Shown here one piece after another: positions 1 through 8,075 of a stretch of 64,000 bases of DNA; positions within the stretch are counted from its first letter, which is position 1; each line of letters starts with the position of its first letter. Both the position numbers and the translations under genes were made by a program. Source of the DNA: Haliea alexandrii (lineage in GTDB: Bacteria > Pseudomonadota > Gammaproteobacteria > Pseudomonadales > Halieaceae); the NCBI RefSeq assembly GCF_003719295.1, contig NZ_RFLW01000006.1:1-64000 (forward strand), read 5' to 3'. The notes beneath the pieces were generated by a model that searched no databases, was not told where the DNA came from, and saw only the letters and a program-made list of their open reading frames with translations.

Positions 1-91
1 ACGATAACCCGGACGCCTAGTCCAGAGTCTACGAAGACCGCCTGCGCAAGCCGGTGGTCTTCGTTCTAACAACAACGCCGCAAGGCATCCT

Positions 92-115
92 CCCAACGGG
101 ATTCGTCCCGTTGGG
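92..115 (+). promoter_or_regulatory. Perfect hairpin with TTCG tetraloop upstream of the RadC-like gene
   Basis: A 10-bp perfect stem (92-101 paired with 106-115) closes a TTCG loop, an unusually stable RNA hairpin. It lies about 35 bases before the start codon of the next gene. No T-tract follows, so it does not look like an ordinary terminator; it may be a 5' UTR structure or the end of an upstream transcript. Confidence 0.55.
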
Positions 116-149
116 CGCATCTCGGGAGATATTTTCAAGGTGCGAAACA

Positions 150-608
150 ATGGAGACTTTGCAATACGCCTCGAAAGAGGCTGTGATCGAGGCCGCGATT
201 GGCTTTCTGGAGGAGAACGGACGGACCTATGGCGAGGCGCTCACCAGCCCGAGCAGAACCGCGGAGTATTTGCGGTTGCGGATTGGTGCCAGTGAGCGTG
301 AGGTGTTTACGGTGATCTACCTCAATAATCAGCACCAGATCATCGCGACCGAGGACATGTTCCACGGCACGATCGACGGGGCTGCGGTGTACCCGAGGGA
401 AGTGGCCCGCCGCGCGCTGGAGCACAACGCGGCGGCGGCAATTTTCGGGCACAACCATCCCAGTGGGGTGACCGAGCCCAGTGCCGCGGACCGGCGAATC
501 ACCGAACGGCTTCAGTCCGGTCTGGGCCTGCTCGATATTCGGGTGCTGGATCACCTCATCGTCACTGAGGGCGCGAGCTATTCCTTCGCAGAGCACGGTC
601 TACTCTGA
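150..608 (+). CDS. RadC-like JAB/MPN-domain protein (152 aa)
   Basis: This is a short RadC-family protein that is almost entirely the JAB/MPN metalloprotease-like domain. The JAMM zinc motif is visible as HNHPSG (residues 101-106) followed by D114 in SAAD. Chromosomal RadC proteins are about 220 residues and carry an N-terminal HhH domain; this one lacks it, as is usual for copies on plasmids, ICEs and genomic islands. I chose the ATG at 150, preceded by AAGG at about 137-140, over a GTG at 54 because the extra 32 codons cover a hairpin and show no family resemblance. The molecular role of these proteins is not established; the name reflects family only. Confidence 0.85.
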   Translation: METLQYASKEAVIEAAIGFLEENGRTYGEALTSPSRTAEYLRLRIGASEREVFTVIYLNNQHQIIATEDMFHGTIDGAAVYPREVARRALEHNAAAAIFGHNHPSGVTEPSAADRRITERLQSGLGLLDIRVLDHLIVTEGASYSFAEHGLL

Positions 609-640
609 GATCGCAAACGGCGAATGATGTATAACCTTCA

Positions 641-667
641 AGGGAATCTAGCCGGATTCCCTTTTTT
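641..667 (+). terminator. Rho-independent terminator after the RadC-like gene
   Basis: An 8-bp stem (641-648 with 655-662) and a six-base loop are followed by a run of T to 667. It sits 30 bases after the stop codon of the RadC-like gene and before the convergent zinc-ribbon gene. Confidence 0.8.
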
Positions 668-684
668 CCGTCTGCCTCAACCAC

Positions 685-906
685 TCAAGATTCGTCCTGG
701 ACGTAGCTGGGAGCCGAAAACGCTAACTGCACACCGCCATCCCATTCGAGGGTAACCAGTGCTCCGCAGTCACTACAAACGGCGGCATCACCTTCGTGCG
801 TGTCGTCTTCATGGTGTACCTCGCCCCGGTGCCCGCACGCTGGACAGCGATAGACGTACAGGACCGACTGATCCTTGTTATCAGATTTCGAACGATTTGC
901 CGCCAT
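685..906 (-). CDS. Small zinc-ribbon protein (73 aa)
   Basis: The 73-residue product carries two Cys pairs, CPAC (C21, C24) and CSDC (C44, C47), spaced as in a zinc ribbon, and a run of His/Asp/Glu residues between them. The start at 906 (MAANRSKSD) begins just before the conserved-looking part and has GGGA upstream. The reading frame stays open further upstream, but that part shows no sensible protein composition. No specific function can be assigned; small zinc ribbons of this sort occur among plasmid and ICE accessory genes. Confidence 0.55.
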   Translation of the reverse strand: MAANRSKSDNKDQSVLYVYRCPACGHRGEVHHEDDTHEGDAAVCSDCGALVTLEWDGGVQLAFSAPSYVQDES

Positions 907-1066
907 ACTGCCATCCCGTCTGGTCGCTGTATGTTTTGAGTCTTCACTCTCCCAAGTGGCGCTGATCCCGTCAAGAGTGCATCGAAGTGCGTGACACTTG
1001 TCCCTTACTGAAGCGAGTGAGCGAATTGCTACCGCTCTGTTCAGCGCGTACTCCACGCCACACCGA

Positions 1067-1456
1067 CTATGGTGTAAATTGTGCGAAGAATGTCCGGGTG
1101 GATTTACTGAGATTCGCCAGTTCGTCGGGTTCAAGCAGGCCGTGATGGTGCAGCATGGCGAGTTGGGTGAGCATCTTCGAGCGTGAGTATCCATCAAAGA
1201 TCCGCACCAGTTCAGCACCATGATGGAAGAAATCATTCACGGCAAAGTGGTCTTTGGCTGCGAAGTCCTGCTTCGAGTCGCCTCGCGGTTGCGCGTCGTT
1301 AAACGACAGTACTGCGAGTGTGTACAGGAAGCCCAGCGCGCCCCATTCGGCAATCGCTGTGGGCTCGCTATCTGCTCCGGCCTCGGCAAAAACAAGATCG
1401 GCGCGTACGGCAATGTTCTCGCCGTCCAGGCCGACCTCAGTGTGCGTATCAATCAC
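1067..1456 (-). CDS. Uncharacterised protein, possibly N-terminally broken (129 aa)
   Basis: I do not recognise the family. The composition is that of a soluble, acidic alpha-helical protein. The start used is a GTG at 1456 with no Shine-Dalgarno sequence. In the same frame, coding-like sequence (PAWRYLLETGALVPF) continues upstream to a TAA at 1505-1507, and five codons before that is an ATG (1522; MDNTT). This looks like one gene with an early nonsense codon, for which a single C-to-T change (CAA to TAA) would be enough. It lies downstream of the 452-aa gene on the same strand and is probably co-transcribed with it. Confidence 0.5.
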   Translation of the reverse strand: MIDTHTEVGLDGENIAVRADLVFAEAGADSEPTAIAEWGALGFLYTLAVLSFNDAQPRGDSKQDFAAKDHFAVNDFFHHGAELVRIFDGYSRSKMLTQLAMLHHHGLLEPDELANLSKSTRTFFAQFTP

Positions 1457-1563
1457 CCGGAAGGGGACCAGGGCCCCTGTTTCCAGAAGGTAGCGCCAGG
1501 CGGGTTACGTGGTGTTATCCATGGCCGTCAGTGCCCGTTATCGTGCTGTATCGCGACAGTGTA

Positions 1564-2922
1564 CTACTGGCGTTCCAGATTGAGTTCATCCCATAGCCAG
1601 CTGAAATCATAGCTTGCGTCCGGGCCGCGATCACTGGTGTTTTCGAGGTGTTTGAGCCAGCTGATGACCTCGTTGTGTAACGAGGGGTCTGCTGCGCACT
1701 GGCGCGGGCTCAGGCCCTCGAGCATGGGAATGGGCTCGTCCAGTGTCTTGCGGTAGTGGTTGGTCAACTGGGCTGTGATTGCTGCCTGTACCTCGGCGGG
1801 GATGTCGGCGGCGGGCATCGGCATATCGCCGCAATCCTCCATCAGCGCCATATTTTCGTGGACGGTCAGGGGCGACCCCACAAGGTCACCGAGCAGCGCG
1901 GCCAGTAGCGCGGTGCCCCGTTCAGCCCGGGCGGTCGAGTTGGTGTCCAGTTCCAGGGCGTTATCGTCCAGTGCGATATGCCCCAACACGCTCACGCGCT
2001 CGCCAACGTCGATGTCCTGGTGGGGCTCGGGGAACCAGGTCCAGGACAGGGCCTCCGCCTCTCTGTGCAATACTGGCGACGCGTCGAGTGCGCGCAGAAC
2101 GGCCGTGCGAGAGCCCTGCAGGGGGAATCGCACACTGGTGGGTGCGATGGGCTCGTCATCCATGTTCCGCAGGGTTGGGGACGGCCCCGTGGTCTGTAGA
2201 TAGACATCCATGGCCCAGATCAGGAAGGCCACCCCGGCGAGTTCCGATTCCTGCGTGTGGCGGATGATGTCGTCGAGATCATCGGGTAGACGCTCGATCT
2301 CTCCCTGCTCAACCAGCTGTTGCATCAATTGCCGTGTTTCCGCCGGAATGGCAGAGAGTACCCCATGGATACGGGCAGCCAACTCCGGGGGCAAAGGCAG
2401 CATGGCGCCGCTGAATGTGGGGGTTGCCCCCGTGTACAGCACGCGGGCCACCAGCCCATCCCATTGGTGAAGACTCTCGGTCGCTGCTTTCTCTTTGACG
2501 CGTATCGTCTCGTCCCGGGTGCCATAGGGGCGAATGTCGGCGTAAGCCCCGGGTTTCACTGCGGTGACTTCCCAGAATCGCAGCTCGGATGCACCGAGGG
2601 CCTGCAGGTATCGACGACCCGCAGGGCCTTCCCGCCACCCGCGGTGTGCGAGGTAGGCCTCGATCAGATTGTGCGGTTCGTTATCCCACAGGACGGTGGC
2701 ATATTCCTCAAAACTGAAGCCAATGACCATGTGGCTGTAGGGGCCCGCGTAGAAGAAATCCTCCAACGCCTCGAAACTCACGTCGAGCTTTTCTGCCAGC
2801 GGATTAAGTAAATCCTCCTGGACCTGGTCCCATCGCCCCGCCCACTCATCATGTGGCCCGGTATAGGCCATGAGATGTTTGATGGCCTTGTCGATCTCCC
2901 TGCGGGATTTACGTTCACTCAT
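1564..2922 (-). CDS. Uncharacterised 452-aa protein
   Basis: A long soluble protein with no family I can name with confidence. Near the C-terminus (about residues 395-430) it has a segment of the type 'Tyr...Leu-Asp-Glu-Pro-Ile-Pro...Leu-Glu-Gly-Leu-Ser-Pro-Arg' followed by a helix rich in hydrophobics, reminiscent of the helical tail seen in several SEC-C-like or antitoxin-like bacterial proteins. That resemblance is only suggestive. It is followed by the 129-aa gene and preceded by the 103-aa gene, all on the minus strand, forming an apparent operon downstream of the ParB-like gene. The start at 2922 (MSERKSRREID) begins with a basic helix. Confidence 0.65.
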   Translation of the reverse strand: MSERKSRREIDKAIKHLMAYTGPHDEWAGRWDQVQEDLLNPLAEKLDVSFEALEDFFYAGPYSHMVIGFSFEEYATVLWDNEPHNLIEAYLAHRGWREGPAGRRYLQALGASELRFWEVTAVKPGAYADIRPYGTRDETIRVKEKAATESLHQWDGLVARVLYTGATPTFSGAMLPLPPELAARIHGVLSAIPAETRQLMQQLVEQGEIERLPDDLDDIIRHTQESELAGVAFLIWAMDVYLQTTGPSPTLRNMDDEPIAPTSVRFPLQGSRTAVLRALDASPVLHREAEALSWTWFPEPHQDIDVGERVSVLGHIALDDNALELDTNSTARAERGTALLAALLGDLVGSPLTVHENMALMEDCGDMPMPAADIPAEVQAAITAQLTNHYRKTLDEPIPMLEGLSPRQCAADPSLHNEVISWLKHLENTSDRGPDASYDFSWLWDELNLERQ

Positions 2923-2944
2923 GCGGTGCTGTGCTCAACCGTCA

Positions 2945-3256
2945 TTAGGGGAAAAAGGGATCGCGCATCCAGCCGACAATGATGGCGAGATCTTCACTGT
3001 CCAGCGTGCGGACCGCATCGACCAAACCCAGTGGTGCCTGGTCACTGCCGCACCAGACATTGCGGAAAAACGCGGCCATGATCCGCTCACCGTGGGAGAA
3101 GACCCCCATGGCCTGCTCCAGGCCGGGTTCATCGAGACAGCGGGCTTCCCAATCCCAGTAGCGGGTCAAGTAGCTGTAGGGTGTTATCAGGTCCCGAAAA
3201 CGCCGCTGCTCCGGTGATAACTGGAAGTCGCCTCGACTGACCGTCATTGGCAGCAT
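2945..3256 (-). CDS. Uncharacterised 103-aa protein
   Basis: A small tryptophan- and aromatic-rich protein of unknown family. It lies 22 bases upstream of the 452-aa gene on the same strand, so the two are probably co-transcribed. An alternative start is the ATG at 3247 (three codons in); neither has a strong ribosome-binding site. It is separated from the ParB-like gene upstream by about 200 bases containing a terminator. Confidence 0.5.
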   Translation of the reverse strand: MLPMTVSRGDFQLSPEQRRFRDLITPYSYLTRYWDWEARCLDEPGLEQAMGVFSHGERIMAAFFRNVWCGSDQAPLGLVDAVRTLDSEDLAIIVGWMRDPFFP

Positions 3257-3419
3257 CCCGTTGTGTTGGCCGTAGGCAGTGGCCTTCGCCTGTGGCAGTC
3301 GGTACGTTCAACCATCGTAATACGCTTCGCTCCTTGTGCGTGGTGTGTCGCTAGCGTCATCGTTTGCATTATACCGGGTTCAGTTGGATTGTTGCCCGCG
3401 CGCACTGTGCATCGGGATC

Positions 3420-3443
3420 AAAAAAGGCCACCCGGAGGTGGCC
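3420..3443 (-). terminator. Rho-independent terminator of the ParB-like gene
   Basis: On the minus strand a perfect 7-bp GC-rich stem (3437-3443 with 3426-3432) and a 4-base loop are followed by six T residues (3425-3420). It lies just past the stop codon of the ParB-like gene at 3465 and separates it from the downstream three-gene unit. Confidence 0.85.
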
Positions 3444-3464
3444 AAGGTGCGAGCCGGTATTGAT

Positions 3465-5339
3465 TTAGAAAACGGCGGGTAGCCAGGTCGCCCGCGGATC
3501 ATCCGCGGCGTAGTCCTCGGCAAAGGCCTGCTGTAGTGACTCGATAACCTCGCCCTTGCGCTTGCCCTGCTGGCTCTCGGCCCAGAAGTCCCCCAGCACC
3601 GGCCCGAAAGTGTCGCGTAACTGATCCATCGTCATGCGCTTGAAGTAGTACTCACCGGTCGGCTGCCAGTGTTCCCGAAAACCCGGCGCCAGCTGATCCA
3701 CCAGCACATCCCGTTCCACGTTGGCTCCCCGTGGCCCATGCTCTAATAGCATTGCTGTGCAGTAAGTCACCAGTTGGTCTTTGTCCCGTTTGGCCAGCGC
3801 GCAAAACGCCGCTAAACGGGCCTTCTCGTCGTCCTCGGCTAGCCAGGCGGTATTGAGTGTCTCTCGCGCCAGGCGCAGACGTTCTGCGGCGGGGCTGTCC
3901 TCGGTATCGCCCCGCTCCGATGCGCAGGGAACCTCACTGTAGCTGGCGTTGCAGTAAATGCGTCCCTCCCAACTGCGACCGGTCAGGACCTGGATGCACA
4001 GGCCGTAGTGCAACAGATCACTCGCCAGTTTGGGATGTTGCAGGAGGGTCAGTTTGGTGATCTGCCGCCGGTGGGCGGCCAGGTCACTCACGAGCGCCTG
4101 GGACAGGGGCTTTTCGGTCGTTGTTGTGCCATCACTGCCTTCTCCGGCGCCTGGCTCATCGGAATCAGGTTGGCCGTCCTTCACCGTTTTGGGGATATCC
4201 TGCGGTCGCGCCCATCCTTCTATCACCTCCAATTCGCCCCGCCAGTTGAGGGTTACCACCACACCGGCATAGCGGCGCTGCGCCTCGGTGAAGCCGCTGT
4301 AGGTCTGTTCTATTTCGTCTTCCAGCTGCCACAGGGCTTCATTGGCGTGATCAATGGCCTCAAACAGCGCGTCCTCGCTGTCAAACCCATCGGGCAATGG
4401 CGCGTCGGCATCGAGTGCCTCCAGCTCAGCCACGCACTGCGCCAGTCGCTCGCGTTCGCTGGTCTTGTCAGGGGGACCATCGATCAGCACGGCTGGCAAT
4501 CGTATCAGGCCAGTGGTCAGGGACTCGCGCTCGAGGCCGTGTACGACCCAGGCCCACTCGCCGCCTTTTTCCAGCTGACGGGCGGCACGACTCAGCTTCT
4601 CCAACCCCAGTCGCTCGACCAGTTCTGTGGCCGAGAGATAGACCTTCTCCTGGAACAGGTCGCGCGCCACTGCGCCACCGGCTTGTTCATAGGCGTTGAT
4701 ACCGGCAAAGGCACCGATGCCTTGCCCCACCTCGATGGCTTCACCAATCAGCCAGCGGCGGCTTGCATAGGCCGAACAGTGCTCTCCCAGCGCCTGATAA
4801 CAGGCCAGCTGCCGCTTGGGATCGTCCACCAGCGCGAAGGCCTGTACGTCCTCCAGCGTTAGTCGGCCTTTGCGGTAATCGTTCATGATGGCCTTGCCCA
4901 CCCGCCCGAGTTTGAGTAGTTTGCGAACGTGGGCCTCCGAGAGCCCAAAGCGCAGCGCAATGTCGGACTCACTCAATCCCTGCCGCGCCAGTTCGGCAAA
5001 AGCCTGCACCTGATCGGCCGGGTGCATAGCCTCCCGCTGGAAGTTTTCGGCCAGCGACAGGGCGGTCACGGCGTCCCCGGCGCCGCGCACCGCACAGGGT
5101 ACCGGGTGGCCGCCGGGTATCTGCCCTGTCGTTGCCAGACCCTGCAACGCCTTCAAGCGCCGCCCGCCGGCGATGACTGCAAAGTGGTCTCCCTCTGGCA
5201 CCACCACCAGGTTTTGCAATACCCCCTCAGCCGCAATGCTCGCCTTCAGGGCGTCGTGGGTCTCGCGGTTGGCTTTAGCCACCCGCACGTTGTGCCGACT
5301 GGCCACCAGCCGGTCCAGCGTAATCAGTTCAATAGACAT
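3465..5339 (-). CDS. Long ParB/Srx-family DNA-binding protein (624 aa)
   Basis: The N-terminal 150 residues are a ParB-type module: the box GGRRLKAL (58-65), the second box ENFQREAMHPADQ (98-110), then a helix-turn-helix around residues 122-144. Known family members bind DNA and, in true ParB proteins, use CTP for partition. At 624 residues it is about twice the length of a chromosomal ParB; the C-terminal 400 residues have no named domain I can see. ParB-like proteins of this length are common on large plasmids and ICEs, where they are not always partition proteins, and no parA lies beside it here. A good terminator follows it. Confidence 0.8.
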   Translation of the reverse strand: MSIELITLDRLVASRHNVRVAKANRETHDALKASIAAEGVLQNLVVVPEGDHFAVIAGGRRLKALQGLATTGQIPGGHPVPCAVRGAGDAVTALSLAENFQREAMHPADQVQAFAELARQGLSESDIALRFGLSEAHVRKLLKLGRVGKAIMNDYRKGRLTLEDVQAFALVDDPKRQLACYQALGEHCSAYASRRWLIGEAIEVGQGIGAFAGINAYEQAGGAVARDLFQEKVYLSATELVERLGLEKLSRAARQLEKGGEWAWVVHGLERESLTTGLIRLPAVLIDGPPDKTSERERLAQCVAELEALDADAPLPDGFDSEDALFEAIDHANEALWQLEDEIEQTYSGFTEAQRRYAGVVVTLNWRGELEVIEGWARPQDIPKTVKDGQPDSDEPGAGEGSDGTTTTEKPLSQALVSDLAAHRRQITKLTLLQHPKLASDLLHYGLCIQVLTGRSWEGRIYCNASYSEVPCASERGDTEDSPAAERLRLARETLNTAWLAEDDEKARLAAFCALAKRDKDQLVTYCTAMLLEHGPRGANVERDVLVDQLAPGFREHWQPTGEYYFKRMTMDQLRDTFGPVLGDFWAESQQGKRKGEVIESLQQAFAEDYAADDPRATWLPAVF

Positions 5340-5885
5340 AATGGGTTCCTCGCACTTGGATTTGGTTTTTGGGTCGCCCCAACCCCCATCCCTCTGGGGG
5401 CGAGAAGCCCCCTACCGTGCGAGGTACGAGCACCCGCAACCGGCTGTGGCGGCGCCAGGCAGGGGGAACCACCCGCCTTGCAGAGAGCGAGCAGCCATCA
5501 GGATGCGAACGCGCGAAAGGTGGGGGATGCCTGGTGCAAGCCACAACGGATGCCAGGCTAAAACCTCCCCCAGAGGGATAAAGCAATACGCAGGCGCCTG
5601 CGCCCGGCACAGTCGTTGCTTGATAGACCCGCTTCGGCCCAGGGAGCGCAGCGCACAGACCATGGTAGTGCGGGTGAAGTGACGAACCGCGTCAGGGATG
5701 CGACAGGTCTGTCTTGCAGGGAAGCCGTGGCCGAGAAAGCGGAATCTCCAGTCCATGCGGGCGTTCAGGGCGCCGCCGAAGTCCCAATGAGGCGCCTGCC
5801 GCACACTGACGTGATGACGGCGGTTCAATGGCGCAAAGAGAAACTAGCAGTGGCATCAGGGATAGCTTCGCTCAACCCCGCCCGG
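5340..5885. other. Structured, GC-rich non-coding stretch upstream of the ParB-like gene
   Basis: Open frames exist here on both strands, but none has protein-like composition or a credible start. The stretch is rich in self-complementarity. A 13-bp inverted repeat (5388-5400 and 5567-5579, CCCCCAGAGGGAT on the right copy) brackets it. Inside are GGGGC/GCCCC around 5396-5410 and GCCTGG/CCAGGC at about 5528-5557. It lies directly upstream of the ParB-like gene. Candidate roles are a parS/centromere-like site, a replication or transfer origin, or a structured RNA; the sequence alone does not decide. Confidence 0.45.
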
Positions 5886-6884
5886 CTACTGTTCCGCGGT
5901 GTCCCGGATCCAGTGCCCCTGTTCCCAGCGCACCCGCACCCGGGCGCGCTCCCTGAACGCTGCCAGGGGTAGTGAACCGTACTCGCCCAGGGAGGGGCCG
6001 TGCACCACCTGAAACTCGACGCGGGTCCGGGATGTACTGGTCGGATTCGTCAGAGCATCGACCCGCAACACCTGCCACTGGAAGCCGGTGAGCCCATTGC
6101 TGTAATAGGACCCCGGCAACACGGCTTCATCTGTTGCAGCCCCGTCGCGGGCATGTTCTCCAGCCAGCTCGAACAATTCACATAGATCTTCCGGTGAGAC
6201 GTCCACAAACAGATCCAGCTTCTGCAACGCCCAGGCCATGTCCTCGTGGGTGACGTGTTGGCCCGCGGGGTCCCGGGTGAGTGTCGCTGCAGTGTGTGCC
6301 GGTGGACCGATGTGCGAGAGGTAGGCGGGGTAGCGGCGGTGGCGGAACCAGATGTTAAAGGCGAGCGCGACGACAACCATCAGCAGGGCATTGTAGAGAA
6401 TGGGGCTGAGCAGATAATCGTAACCCAGCGCCCGGACCTGCTCTCCACCCACCACGGCGGCCAGCGCCGCGGCTCCTCCCGGTGGGTGCAGACAACGCAG
6501 GTAGTGCATGACCAACACGGCGCCACCGACGGCGCAGGCTGCGGCCAGGGCGAGGTGAGGAATAAAACGGGCGCAACTGACACCGATCGCAGCGGACACA
6601 ATATAGCCCAGTAGTACGGGCCAGGGCTGAGACAGCGGACCGTGGGGTATGGCGAACAGCAACACGGTAGATGCGCCGATGGACGTGGCGATGAGGACAC
6701 CGGCCTCACCCCACAGTTGGGGGGCGAGCAGACAGAGGCTGAGTATCCCGACAAAAGCTCCCACAGCCGAGAGCCACTTTTCCCGGTGGGACGTATTGCG
6801 AGGGCCCAGGCCAAGGAAACTGGCCACCTCTGTCTGTAATCTTGTGTGGCGTCTATCCTGCCGATCTGGCTGGGGTGGATTCAT
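5886..6884 (-). CDS. HPP-family membrane protein with extra C-terminal domain (332 aa)
   Basis: The first 185 residues hold four to five hydrophobic helices and the family signature HPPGGAAAL (residues 133-141). HPP proteins of cyanobacteria and plastids have been linked to nitrite transport; bacterial members often carry CBS domains at the C-terminus. Here the C-terminal 145 residues are soluble, carry no recognisable CBS motif and include several aromatic residues (GSYYSNGLTGFQW). The ATG at 6884 was preferred to a TTG at 6905. The gene appears to be monocistronic. Its substrate is unknown. Confidence 0.8.
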   Translation of the reverse strand: MNPPQPDRQDRRHTRLQTEVASFLGLGPRNTSHREKWLSAVGAFVGILSLCLLAPQLWGEAGVLIATSIGASTVLLFAIPHGPLSQPWPVLLGYIVSAAIGVSCARFIPHLALAAACAVGGAVLVMHYLRCLHPPGGAAALAAVVGGEQVRALGYDYLLSPILYNALLMVVVALAFNIWFRHRRYPAYLSHIGPPAHTAATLTRDPAGQHVTHEDMAWALQKLDLFVDVSPEDLCELFELAGEHARDGAATDEAVLPGSYYSNGLTGFQWQVLRVDALTNPTSTSRTRVEFQVVHGPSLGEYGSLPLAAFRERARVRVRWEQGHWIRDTAEQ

Positions 6885-7075
6885 GGAGACCGAATGCTTC
6901 GACAAAAAAAGCGCCAGTCTAGCGCCCTGATCAAATCAGAAAAAGCGGTTAGTTCCGCTAAGCATAATCGGAAGAACAGGTTTAGCTGTGACCAGGTGAC
7001 TGATCTCGAGGTGCTGGCATTGATCACCCTTCAGTATGTATGCATCCGAGTGCCGCGACGAATGACGAAGACAAA

Positions 7076-7609
7076 CTACCGCCATTCCAGCGTGAGTTGC
7101 TTGTCGAGCCAGATCTGTTCGAGTTTGTAGAATATTTCACTGAGGGCTGCAGGTGGACACGGTATGCCCTGTGCATCCATACAATCGTGAAACTGGAGAG
7201 CGCAACGGGTCATCGCTTTATCCTGGCGGACGATCAAGCCACGTAGGCTGGCGTGATAACCGGCAAACTCAATGTCAACATTCACGCTTTCTCCCCGTTC
7301 ACCGATCGGGTTAAAAGACTCAATGAAGATGCCCGTGAGTGAGATGTCTTCGGCGGTGACCCGCTGCTCGGAGTCTCCGGAAAGGATAGTCACCCGCAGA
7401 TCGTCCGCTTCTGTGCCTCGAACACTGTTCAGGGGGAGTCGCCAGCTGGATCGTCGGTTGGCGCTCTCATCCAGGTGCTGCTTGAGAAAATCGATGAGGA
7501 GTGGAACATCCGAGGTGTCAATATCGGCGGTACTGCCAAGTGTGACTTTGAACTGAATGCCCGTGTCCTTATCGGACACGGCGATGTCGCCGAACTTGAT
7601 GGTTTCCAC
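7076..7609 (-). CDS. PilZ-domain protein (177 aa)
   Basis: The C-terminal two thirds is a PilZ domain: an RxxxR motif (RSSWR, residues 53-57) followed by DxSxxG (D88, S90, G93) and the alternating beta-strand pattern ending in a conserved Gln-Phe. These are the residues that bind cyclic di-GMP in the family, so c-di-GMP binding is likely. The N-terminal 50 residues are unassigned and resemble the short beta/alpha region common in stand-alone PilZ adaptors. It is flanked by non-coding DNA on both sides and is probably transcribed alone. Confidence 0.85.
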   Translation of the reverse strand: METIKFGDIAVSDKDTGIQFKVTLGSTADIDTSDVPLLIDFLKQHLDESANRRSSWRLPLNSVRGTEADDLRVTILSGDSEQRVTAEDISLTGIFIESFNPIGERGESVNVDIEFAGYHASLRGLIVRQDKAMTRCALQFHDCMDAQGIPCPPAALSEIFYKLEQIWLDKQLTLEWR

Positions 7610-8033
7610 AAGGCTCTCCCTTACATCCGGCGGTTACCGAATGACTATTATCATCTCCTCGGCCAATACGCTTGGATTATGGCCGTATCCTGAATACCCG
7701 TAATCGGGCGCTACTGAAACAGTGATAGTTCCTTGAACGATGCGCTCGTCGAGGAACTGCGGCCTGTTATAACAGAGAGATTTCTCGGTTGGAAATGTAA
7801 TTCAGATTGGCGTGAAGATATCGGAAGGCAATCACAAAAATACGGCTCAACTCGGTACTAGCGTACCAATGATCCGTTCAATGGCCCCGAGACCACGGCC
7901 CATCAGATAGAGAAATCAATAACCGCAGAGATAGTGATGTGAGGGGTGTTGGCAACGTTCGCGAAACGATCTTGTTGCCTGACCACTCGTCAGGAGATGT
8001 AAAAAGTCGTGATGGTGTGTGGGGGAGGGCAGA
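7610..8033. other. Intergenic stretch with no supported gene
   Basis: Between the PilZ gene and the end of the AlgP-like gene I see no credible reading frame. The short ORFs present lack coding character. The right part before 8034 may serve as the 3' trailer of the AlgP-like transcript. Confidence 0.5.
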
Positions 8034-8065
8034 AGTCACCGGCCACGGATCCGTGGCCGGTGACT
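8034..8065 (-). terminator. 32-bp perfect palindrome, probable terminator of the AlgP-like gene
   Basis: The 32 bases read identically on both strands, centred on a GGATCC at about 8047-8052. The palindrome starts 10 bases after the stop codon of the AlgP-like gene. As RNA it would form a very strong stem. The T-tract after it on the minus strand is weak, so it may act as a 3' stabilising hairpin or a bidirectional terminator. Confidence 0.6.
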
Positions 8066-8075
8066 GCAATCGACC

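Noticed and set aside
5412-5828. 138-aa minus-strand open frame in the structured non-coding region
   Set aside because: Composition rich in Arg, Cys and Trp without domain pattern, no ribosome-binding site; fits a chance frame in GC-rich DNA.
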